A program made the position numbers and the translations under genes. Source: Diphasiastrum complanatum (Eukaryota > Streptophyta > Lycopodiopsida > Lycopodiales > Lycopodiaceae). Taken from it: 64,000 nucleotides of DNA. Position 1 is the first letter of the stretch. Each line of letters begins with the position of its first letter. Positions 56,094-64,000 of this stretch are shown here, one piece after another. The stretch spans positions 48,105,594 to 48,169,593 of the forward strand of contig CM055111.1 in the NCBI GenBank assembly GCA_029204225.1, in the 5' to 3' direction. The notes beneath the pieces are model-generated. The model did not search any database. It saw only the letters and a list, made by a program, of their open reading frames with translations, and was not told the DNA's origin.

Positions 56094-56505
56094 TTCAACG
56101 AGAATATGCATACACTGACTGCGGTTATGATGAGCATCTCCAACTTCTGAGTTGTGAATAGGGGAAATGATTCCGGCTACGCTTGGTAGGTGCTCTAAGG
56201 CCCTTGATGCACCTGCGCAAGCAGCACCCGTGCACTTATTTGGCTCTTGACTCTTGTACTCATTGCCAGTTTATGGCGAGCTTTTCTTCCTCTTCAAACG
56301 TCCTTCTGGCTCTTTGCTATCAGCAGTCATGGTTCAGGAGATAGTAAGGGTTCTTCTTTGGAGAGTATTCAAGAAAGTAGAGGCTGCTTTGAATTCTCTA
56401 GCAGCGAACTGACATCTGGAGGGCGGGCTACTGCTAGAGTATTTATTAGACAGGGATCTCATTGGCTTTTTTAGAAGGGTTGGCTTTCTAGGCCCATCTC
56501 AGATG
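56092..56505. other. Unassigned segment between LINE tail and copia leader
   Basis: No long frame or known motif on either strand. Confidence 0.35.
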
Positions 56506-56785
56506 AACCTGCACCACATAAAACCTGCACAAGAAAACACCTGTTCTGCTGTCCTGGATGTTGCCTCCCTCAGATCTGCCTGTCTGATACTGCTGCCTGT
56601 CCAGAAGCTACCTGCACCAGATGTGACCTCCACCAGAAAAACCTGCACAGGATGACGCCTCCACCAGATACAACCTTCACCAAATAGCACCTCCACTGGA
56701 TGCGATCTCCACCAGTAAAACCTGCAGCGCTGATTTTCTCCTTCCTTCCGTAGGTCCCGATCTTAACGAGATGGCTCTGATACCA
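56506..56785 (-). repeat. Copia 5' leader fragment with 16-bp tandem repeats and PBS
   Basis: Nearly identical to 59985-60264. The minus strand starts with PBS TGGTATCAGAGC (RC of 56774-56785). After about 60 bp come about seven units of a 16-bp repeat, consensus GGTGGAGGTNNNATCT. The fragment ends abruptly at about 56506. Confidence 0.85.
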
Positions 56786-56909
56786 TGTTAACAATGGAGG
56801 TGGGCGCCCATCTACTCTTATAGAGGTACCTATACTAAAAATAGAAATAGGCCTTCTAGCTCGCAGGCCGGCCTCTACAATGAATTAATTAATCCATTAA
56901 TTCCTAACA
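56786..56909 (-). repeat. Short copia LTR (124 bp) shared by two internal regions
   Basis: The minus strand runs TGTTAGGAATTAATGG ... CCATTGTTAACA. A polypurine tract (TTAAGGGGGAG) precedes it on the right and a PBS follows it on the left, so it is both the 3' LTR of the 56.9-60.3 kb element and the 5' LTR of a truncated neighbour. Confidence 0.85.
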
Positions 56910-56960
56910 CTCCCCCTTAATGGATAATTAATTATCAATCACAACCAAGTCCTTTGGTTA

Positions 56961-57425
56961 CTAATCTGGCTCAATATAACCATTAAGCTTAAACTTGGTT
57001 CTATAAAATAAAGGATCGCCTGAATCCAACACTGAAGCCATAAATGCATAATGCGTTTCTTCATCTTCATGATAGTGTCCACTTGACCGTGTCAATCTCT
57101 TAGCTCCTTGTTGACTCGATTCTCCCTCATCCAACATTTGACTATCTTTTATAGTCTCAAAATACCATCTTGGTAACTTCTTTGTAGGTGACGTAGAAGG
57201 AGAATACGTATCAAATACTCTTGACCTTTCCTTCCGTTTACCAAGATCCAACTGTGTACTCACCCTTGGTACAACTTGTGTAGAAGCTGTATCACATGGA
57301 CCTGTATCTTCCTGAACATCATCTATAATAGGAGTTTTTGATGAAGGAGAAAATACATCCTCCTCATGATCTTCTAGGGTAAAAGACTCACTTTCTTCAA
57401 ATACAACATCCCTACTCATAATCAC
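56961..57425 (-). pseudogene. Copia integrase C-terminal spacer
   Basis: An open frame of 154 codons starting at IMSRDVVFEE, the usual copia block after integrase (K-x-x-x-SRDV-x-F-x-E). An acidic and Ser/Thr-rich spacer follows, then KLPRWYFETIKDSQ and a region normally leading into RT. The frame ends where the polypurine tract begins. Confidence 0.75.
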
Positions 57426-57960
57426 CTTCTTACTGGTAAGATTATAAAGGAGATTGCCTTTGAATCAAGTTTTTGACAATTATCTTTAGGAATATGAGCA
57501 TATGCTATGCAACCAAAAACTCGTAGATGATCCACTTTAGGTTTTATACCTGTGAAAGCTTCTTCTGGAGTTCGATTTAGAACAGCTTTTGTAGGACTTC
57601 TGTTAAGCAAGTAAACTGCTGTACTAACTGCTTCGCCCCACAAATGATTCTTGAGGTTCTTACCTCGTAGCATGCTTCAAGCACTCTCCACAATAGACCT
57701 GTTCTTTCTCTCGGCTACTCCATTATGCTGTGGTGTATCAGTCGAAGCAAATTGTCTCTTGATTCCATGTTCTTTTTAGAATTCCTAGAACTCTGTATAT
57801 ATGAATTCACCTCCCTTATCTGAACGTAGAATCTTGATTTGCTTTCATGTCTGCTTCTCAACAAGTGAATTGAACTGAGTAAAGAACTCAAAAGCTTGAC
57901 TCTTATACATAAAGCAAGTATATCCATACCTTCCTTGAAAAATCATCCACAAATACCATG
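57422..57960 (-). pseudogene. Copia integrase core remnant
   Basis: Minus-strand NHLWGEAVSTAVYLLNRSPT, PEEAFTGIKPKVDHLRVFGC, and further right degraded HGIKRQFASTDTPQHN- and ERKNRS-type blocks around 57.7 kb. This gives the integrase core order with stops and frameshifts. Confidence 0.75.
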
Positions 57961-58098
57961 AAGTAGGATGCTCCCCCTATAGACTGAGTCTACATAGGAC
58001 CACATAAGTCTGTATGAACAAGCTCCAAGATCTCCTTGGCTCTATATGCTCCATCCTTAGGAAACTGCACACGATGATGCTTGCCCATAACACATCCT

Positions 58099-59503
58099 TC
58101 ACAGATCCGAAGATACAATATTAGATAATCCTATTACCATATTATTGTCTTTTAGAACCTGTAAGCTTTTAAAGTTCAGATGTCCAAACCTTTCATGCCA
58201 TATCCTGCTCTCCATGCTATCAGAAGCTGCACAAACCTGATGATCCGGTGTAGACGCATCAAGTTTGTAAAGTCGACCTTCCAAAGATCATGTGGCTACA
58301 ACTTTGTAGTCTTTGCTTTTGTCTTTGATGAGACACTTCTGATCATCAAACTCAACTTTCATATTTTGCTTAGTGATAGCAGAAACTGAAAGTAAATTCT
58401 TCTTTAAACCTGGAACATGGAGAACATTCTTGATTTCTCCTATATTCCCTGACGGTAAATGTACTCTCACTGTACCTCTACCTTTGATATCGTAAGAAGA
58501 ATTGTCTCCAAGTTTGACATGTGAATTTACACCAGTGTCATCAAACTGTGTGAACCACTCACGATGTGGTGTCATATGTTGCGTTGCTCCAGAATCAATA
58601 TACCAACAGTCTTCAGAGATCTCTGATGTTGAAGCTGAGAATAACTCATAGCATCCCACAGCTTCACTTTTGTCTTCGTCTTCAATGAAGTTGCCTGACT
58701 CCTGCTTTTTGTCCTGGATAGCCTTCTTTTTCCTGCACTCAAACGCAAAATGACCATACTTGCCACAAAAATTACAATTGCCATTTCTCTTTGGATTAGA
58801 TTTGGAACTGTCTCCTTTTTCTGTATTGTCCTTCCCTTCCTGCTTCTGATCCTTTTTGCCTTTCTTACCTTGATTCTTGGAAAAGAATCCCAGTTCCTTG
58901 AAGTCTTCCCTAGACATCAAGTTTTGTCTTCGTAATTCCTCTTGAAGTAGCAAACCATTGAGCTCATCAAATGTCGGCGATCTCTCTCTCAAACTTAGTG
59001 TCATAACAAAGTTCTCATATTGTAATGATAAGCTATTCAAAACAATTTGTACTAGAGTATTATCAAGTACAATTTCCCCTATAGAAGACAACTGATCCCT
59101 TAGATCCTTCACTCTGGTAGTAAAATCTGTAATGGATTCTTCTGATTCCATTTTCAAGGTATGAAGCTTATTGTTCAAGAACAACGCTCGAGACTTACTT
59201 ACCGTTTCATATGTGTTCTTAATGGATATCCCATGCATCCTTAGGCCCAACTGCATTCCTGATCAAAGGAATAACCTTATCCTTCATAGATAAGTTGATG
59301 ATATGATGCGCACGTTGCACCCATTTGTCAAATGCCCTTCTATCTTGATCATTGAGACCGTGAGCCATCACCTCTTGTCCCATGACAATTTCCCAATAAT
59401 CTTTGTCCTGAAGGAGATTCTGAAGTTTGAACTTCCACAAGCTGTAGTTAGATCCATCTAACTTGCTTGATTCTGGAAGAACAGATTCATTCAGACTCCC
59501 CAT
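58099..59503 (-). pseudogene. Copia gag, protease and GAG-pre-integrase
   Basis: Gag starts with MGSLNESVLPESSKLDGSNY and SLWKFKLQNLLQDKDYWEIV at 59503. After a frame change near 59.25 kb it continues through ESITDFTTRVKDLRDQLSSI to a CCHC zinc knuckle CNFCGKYGHFAFEC (58.75 kb). The protease active site CWYIDSGATQHMT is at about 58.6 kb (catalytic DSGA). A pre-integrase block with ESRIWHERFGHLNFKSLQVL lies at 58.2 kb. The gag-protease frame is open for 322 codons and looks only recently broken. Binding of RNA, capsid assembly and proteolysis are the family roles. Confidence 0.9.
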
Positions 59504-59599
59504 CTTTGTAAAAAAATGATAGGCTTTTTTACTAAGAATATACTTGCATGCAACAATCTATTAATTGTCACCTTCCCTGGATAGCACCTGTCCAGATAC

Positions 59600-60252
59600 T
59601 ACCTACCACAGAAATACCTGTCTGCTGTCCTAGATGGAGCCTGGCTGGTTCTGACCTAAATCTGATTTGGACTCCCTCAGACTATCTGATTGCTGCCTGT
59701 CCCAAATAAACCCTGTCTGGTTCTTACCTGACCTGTCCAAGTTCTGCCTCACTCAGATAACACCTATCTGGTTGTTATCTGTTCCAAATGTGATCTGATT
59801 TTTCAAATGTTGTTGTCCCCAGATATGCCTGAACTAGATGTTGCCTCCACCAGAAACTACCGCCCTCAGATGTGCCTCTGTTCTGAAAAACTGCCTCAGA
59901 TAAAGCCTGTCCTGGTCAGATTTTGCTTCCACCAAAAACTGCCACCCTCAGATCTGCCTCTGTTATGGTTGTTGCTCAGGTACTGAACCTGCACCACATA
60001 AAACCTGCACAAGAAAAGACCTGTTTTGCTGTCCTGGATGTTGCCTCCCTCAGATCTGCCTGTCTGAAACTGATACATGTCCAGAAGATACCTGCACCAG
60101 ATGTAACCTCCACCAGAAAAACCTGCACAGGATGACGCCTCCACCAGATGCAACCTTCACCAAATAGCGTCTCCACTAGATGCGACCTCCACCAGTAAAC
60201 CTGCAGCGCTGATCTTCTCCTTCCTTCCATAGATCCCGATCTTAACGAGATG
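59600..60252 (-). repeat. Copia 5' leader with 16-bp repeats
   Basis: Seven or so units of GGTGGAGGTNNNATCT at about 60088-60198, continuing as more degenerate words (CTGCCTC, CAGAT, CCTGTC on the plus strand) to 59.6 kb. The segment 59985-60252 is duplicated at 56506-56773. Confidence 0.8.
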
Positions 60253-60264
60253 GCTCTGATACCA
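60253..60264 (-). promoter_or_regulatory. Primer-binding site of the copia derivative
   Basis: The minus strand reads TGGTATCAGAGC directly next to the terminal TGTTAG (plus-strand 60265). Confidence 0.88.
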
Positions 60265-60400
60265 TGTTAGAATCGAAGAGATTCTCTAATCGGAGTAGAC
60301 TAATCTTATGAGTACTCACACAAAACATCAACCACAATCTGAAGAAGAAGAGAGACTGCAAGAAGCTATGCGTCATAACCACACGAGATCCTCCTTGCCA
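60265..60400 (-). repeat. Putative 5' LTR end of the copia derivative
   Basis: The plus strand starts TGTTAGAATCGAAGAG next to the PBS, as an LTR end should. The sequence does not match the 124-bp LTR at 56786, and its outer limit could not be found. Confidence 0.4.
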
Positions 60401-61452
60401 CGTTTGTTGTTCCACCTATACAGATAGATGCAACTTTCGAGAGTCTGCCATGGTTTTCTCAGGCATCCCACCTCCTCCTTGAGTCATTTGGTATCTCCAC
60501 TACAGATCTTCCCTTGGCTACTCACCAGTATATCATACGCTTTTTATATATCTTGATCGTACATGGAGACGACAGCTGGGGTTAAGCCCAACTATTATCA
60601 GACTCATTTCATTGAGCTAGACATAGCAGGGTTCCCAGTTTTGCCACAGTATTTTGGCTTGGGATTATTACACAGCCTCAGATTCACATTGGGCCAGCTC
60701 CGCATATTATCACATCAGTTGGCTATTGAGACCGGGTGGTTCCATGGTATTCCGAGAGAGGAGCAGATCTGCCAATTATGCTCTTTGGGTGACGTGGAAT
60801 CTGAGGAGAATTTTATCTTCTAGTGCCCTGTATACTATGAGATTAAATACTATTGCTTGTTTAGCAATGCCCATACAATCGCTCATAGCATATGAGGACC
60901 CCGGCTTTGTTGCACTTATGATAAGAGAGATGTTCCTATTGCGATGAGATCTATGCCAAATAGCTCAGAAGAGTCATCTTAGTTCTCAATCTCCGATTAC
61001 CTCTTTCTTCTCTAGGAGAAGACCATGACAGGACCCAGAATTTGATGATGATGACGACATACCTATTCATAGAGATCAAAGACAACACACCATTAATAGT
61101 CATGTTGCAGCTCAAGTTATCCGACCTATCATGAGGACACACACATCTCATCCTCCTAGACGACATTAGTGGCCACCAAAGTTACCTCATGTTGCAGCTC
61201 CTATCACATCCTTCTATAGCATCAGCAGGATATGATGATAGTGCTATACCTCATTTTTGACATTTAGTAGCAGTTATGCTCCTACATATACAATCTCATT
61301 TATTTCAGTTCATAGTATTTAGATATGTTGTTTCTTTTGTCACCGTTTCGGAGAGGTTTCATATACTCCCATTGTTACGACATAAATTATAATTGAAATG
61401 TACATTTACCAGTCTTATAGGACTTTTGGCATCGAAAATACATTAATAAAGT

Positions 61453-61506
<54 letters not shown>
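60400..61506 (+). mobile_element. 5'-truncated LINE end with (CT)n tail
   Basis: Begins in the ORF2 C-terminal region (LSPTIIRLISL and LGQLRILSHQLAIETGW) with the cysteine motif EEQICQLCSLGDVESEENFI, then REMFLLR. A long 3' UTR ends in TTTTGGCATCGAAAATACAT, TAATAAAGTG and (CT)n at 61454-61506. The hairpin is degraded in this copy. Several frameshifts are present. Confidence 0.82.
61454..61506. repeat. (CT)n tail of a LINE
   Basis: Pure CT run; the next element starts at once with GCGATGGC. Confidence 0.95.
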
Positions 61507-61508
<2 letters not shown>

Positions 61509-61731
61509 GATGGCAGCAGTGCGCCTTCTCCTCTCTCTTTCTCAAGATGGTGCCCTGTTGCTACTCGCTGCTGCTGCTGCCTGATCGCTACTCCTGCTCG
61601 CTACTCTACTACTGCTGCCTGATCGCTGCTGCTGCTGCCTGCTGCCCGCTGTTCCCTCCACCTTATACCCTCCTTCCCTGTCCCTCCATCATCGTTTGAT
61701 GTCCCTCCCTCTCTCATTGCTTTCTTGTACT

Positions 61732-62715
61732 ATGGCTGATTGGGAAGGGAAAGAAGAAAACCCCTCCCCCTTCTCCCTCTGTTTTCTCAGCCATCCCTAC
61801 TACGGCTTCAAATCACTTTACCTTCACTAAACCCCCTCCCCCTCCTGCTTCCCCTCATTCCTCCTCTCTCTTGCCCCTACCCTCCACTCCCGCAACCTCT
61901 ACCTCCTCTCCTACTGCCACTACCCCTTCTACTCTTTCTTCCTCCTCTCCTTCTTTCACCCCTTCCTCTTCATCCCCTTTGTCTGCGCCTCTTTCAACTG
62001 ATTTTTCATCTGGTTTCCCTTGCTTTATTGAGTCTCTTCAAGAGACCAATGTGTCCTTGCTTGCCTTAATCAAGCAACAAGCATTCCAAATCTCCACTCT
62101 GGAGAATACGGTTTTGGCCCTCTAGGGCAAAGTTGGCATTCTTGAGGTTGATGTTACTTACCTCAAGAATGAATTGGAATCAGATGAAGAGGAAGAAGAA
62201 GAAGTCGGCAATGCATATTCAAAAGACATGGCAAAGCAGCTTCAAGAGCAGGTTCACTCCTTGGAGCAGCAATTTCAGCAATCGAAGAGTTCTTGGGCCG
62301 ACATGCTCACAAGGGATCTAAGCAGATTATTTTTGAATCTATTCAAGAACATCAAAAAAGACATCTCAAGGCCCTCAATGTCAGAGTTAGGGGAGCTTCT
62401 TTTGCGGGTAAGGACCTCGTGGCTGAGGCAAATGCTTTCATTCATTCCACCTTTGGTCTCAAAGAGGATGTCATATCTGTTGCTTGGGTGGGTAAGCTCC
62501 AATCCACTACAATGTTTCTGCATTTCAAGGATGCTTTGCTTCGTCAAAAGGTTCTACGTAAAAGAGGTTGCCTGAAGGGATCTACTATTTTTATGGATGA
62601 AGACTTAACACCCATTCAATGGACTGAGAGAAAGAAAATTATTGCAGATGCTAAGGCCAACGGTTTACGGGCTCTCTTTCGAGACGGACGCCCGGTCTTG
62701 GTAAAAATTGCATAA
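61732..62715 (+). pseudogene. ORF1 of the half-LINE
   Basis: A Pro/Ser/Thr-rich head is followed by a coiled coil (FIESLQETNVSLLALIKQQA, DMAKQLQEQVHSLEQQFQ) and, after a frame change near 62.3 kb, ALNVRVRGASFAGK, TTMFLHFKDALLRQKVLRKR, GSTIFMDEDLTPIQWTERKK and FRDGRPVLV. The last parts are the RRM-like and C-terminal domains of L1-type ORF1p. A TAG at about 62123 and the frameshift interrupt it. The second half is open for 140 codons and well conserved, which suggests the protein was under constraint until recently or that this copy is young. Confidence 0.72.
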
Positions 62716-62912
62716 CTTAAAATCTTAGATTCTTCTCCCTCTCCTACATGAGAGATGTTTGAGCTACACTCAGTTATTTCCTCTCCTGCGTGAGATGAGA
62801 TTTTTTTACATAGAGAATTACGTTTTAATTTAGTTTTCTGTTGACGGCATTGTTCTTATGATGTACTCCTTTCATCTTATACACCTTTTGGCATGGAAAA
62901 GACGTTAATAAA

Positions 62913-62916
<4 letters not shown>

Positions 62917-63003
<87 letters not shown>
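62917..63003. repeat. (CT)n tail of the half-LINE
   Basis: About 85 bp of CT directly after AATAAAGCTT. Confidence 0.95.
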
Positions 63004-63008
<5 letters not shown>

Positions 63009-64000
63009 CTCCTAATGTCTGCAGTAGCGGCGTTGCGAATTGGAGAACGGTTTATTGGAGGGGTCTTACTCGTATCCAGATTCTCATGCTTAGCAGGATG
63101 ATTAGGGCTAAGCCCTCGGTGCCACATGATAACATATTAGCGGAGTTTGCTTCCCCTCCCCCGGTTATCGGTGCTATGTTTCAGATCATTACCTTTCTTC
63201 ACAGGATATCAGAGTTAGACACTTCCAGATATATTGTTGTTGCTCTCACTTCATCACGCACCATTGCTGGACAGGGGGCCAAGCATTCTTGGTTTGGCGG
63301 TGTCTCAGCCCTTCTTCAGACTTGGGGCTTATTTGTACTTGATCTTCCGATGGGACTCAGTATTCCGACGAGAGACTAGATCCGCCAGTGGCCGAGGTTC
63401 AGGTGGGGTCGCATGTCTGTACCAAGAGACTCTCCATTCGAGTATTGACTTCATCCGACATGACGAGCAGGCGAGCTACATATGGACTCGCATTGTGGGT
63501 CAGGATATTGGTTTGGACAGAGATCTTTTTGTTGCATCATGTTACTTTCCACCAAAGTCCTCATCTTTTGCGTGGAGGGTATTGGATCCCCATATCAGGA
63601 CCTCTCACCAGATATTATCAGATTCTCCGAGCAGGGGTAGATTCTCCTCACAGGGGACTTTAATGCCCGGACATCTTCGAGACAGACAAAGTTCTTCGAC
63701 ATCTCCGCTCAGCTACATGTTCGTGCCCTTGACAGTGATATGCTTGGGGTTACTTGGGCCTTCGCGGACAGTTTGGGACCTATTACTTCATATGGTGAGC
63801 ACTTACTGCAGTTTGGAGAGGCGCACGAGCTAGCCATTTTTAATGGCTTACCCTGCTGGCCACATTCAGACAGCTATACATGCCATCCTCACAGTGGAGG
63901 ACATAGTGTCGTTGATTATCTCATGGGGTCACCATCCTTTGTACCCATAGTCTCTGACTTCCGCATTTCTCCGACCACCCTCTCTGATCACTCATTTCTC
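63004..64000 (+). mobile_element. Chimeric LINE: ORF2 C-terminal segment joined to an endonuclease segment
   Basis: 63057-63355 is nearly identical to 55135-55430 (IQILMLSRMIRAKPSVPHDN through AKHSWFGGVSALLQTWGLFV). At about 63355 the sequence switches to the endonuclease of the subfamily seen at 49.5 kb (VGQDIGLD-type block, DFNARTSSRQTKFF, GLPCWPHS, HSGGHSVVDYLMGSPSFVPI) and runs off the window edge. The order is reversed relative to ORF2, as in a head-to-tail joint of two truncated copies. Frameshifts are frequent. Confidence 0.82.

Larger units (their letters stand above)
56910..60264 (-). mobile_element. Ty1/copia derivative lacking RT and RNase H
   Basis: From 5' (right): PBS at 60253-60264, a leader of about 740 bp with 16-bp repeats, gag (59.50-58.7 kb), protease, GAG-pre-integrase, integrase pieces, integrase C-terminal spacer (57.43-56.96 kb), then directly the polypurine tract. 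No YVDD or RNase H sequence lies between the spacer (ending NGYIEPD) and the tract, so a deletion removed about 1.5 kb. The region right of the PBS (60265 onward) does not match the 124-bp 3' LTR beyond the first five bases. Confidence 0.85.
61507..63003 (+). mobile_element. ORF1-only 'half-LINE' with its own 3' end and (CT)n tail
   Basis: Starts GCGATGGCAGC after (CT)n, the same start word as the full-length LINE at 51.4 kb. A 5' UTR and ORF1 (about 61.73-62.71 kb) follow. Then, after only about 200 bp, come the LINE 3' terminus TTTTGGCATGGAAAAGAC, AATAAAGCTTTC and about 85 bp of (CT)n. No endonuclease or RT sequence is present. The arrangement parallels mammalian HAL1 elements. Confidence 0.85.

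Noticed and set aside
56570-56794. Minus-strand frames in the 16-bp repeat leaders (also 59896-60230)
   Set aside because: 16 bp is not a multiple of three, so the repeat does not preserve a frame. The open frames reflect few stop codons in the repeat.

Overview
This window looks like nuclear DNA from a large, repeat-rich land-plant genome. Three host genes, all on the minus strand, have plant-type spliced structures with GT/AG junctions whose phases agree. They are separated and invaded by Ty1/copia and Ty3/gypsy LTR retrotransposons, hAT DNA transposons, tRNA-derived SINE-like repeats and an abundant non-LTR (LINE) family. No bacterial-type operon, rRNA gene, functional tRNA gene or CRISPR array was seen. 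The LINE family does not have the usual angiosperm L1 motifs, and introns are very long. A non-seed plant (for example a fern) or a gymnosperm is possible, but the species cannot be fixed from sequence alone.

Layout. 1-2.0 kb: AT-rich DNA with a 277-bp palindromic hAT-type MITE. 2.0-6.1 kb: a three-exon gene for a serine-rich, predicted tail-anchored protein. 6.1-10.7 kb: no host gene, with a decayed copia element. 10.7-16.3 kb: a complete three-exon 2-oxoglutarate/Fe(II) dioxygenase gene whose 4.3-kb first intron holds LINE and copia debris. 16.3-20.3 kb: gypsy reverse-transcriptase debris, (CT)n tracts and a LINE 3' end.

20.3-49.3 kb: the 3' part of an ankyrin-TPR gene of at least 29 kb. 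One intron appears to be about 22.7 kb. It contains a 4-copy tandem array of about 330 bp, a hAT element with an 8-bp target duplication, gypsy and LINE fragments, an ABCB-transporter exon fragment inside an 89-bp tandem repeat, a young gypsy chromovirus nested in a copia element, a copia LTR, and a 440-480-bp tandem repeat.

49.5-64.0 kb: mainly LINEs of one superfamily whose 3' ends carry long (CT)n tails. They lie head to tail, so one copy's tail abuts the next copy's 5' end. A copia derivative lacking reverse transcriptase interrupts this array at 56.5-60.3 kb.

The most interesting signal is this LINE system: a (CT)n tail, a short 3' hairpin with compensatory changes, apparent insertion into (CT)n tracts, and an ORF1-only 'half-LINE' derivative.
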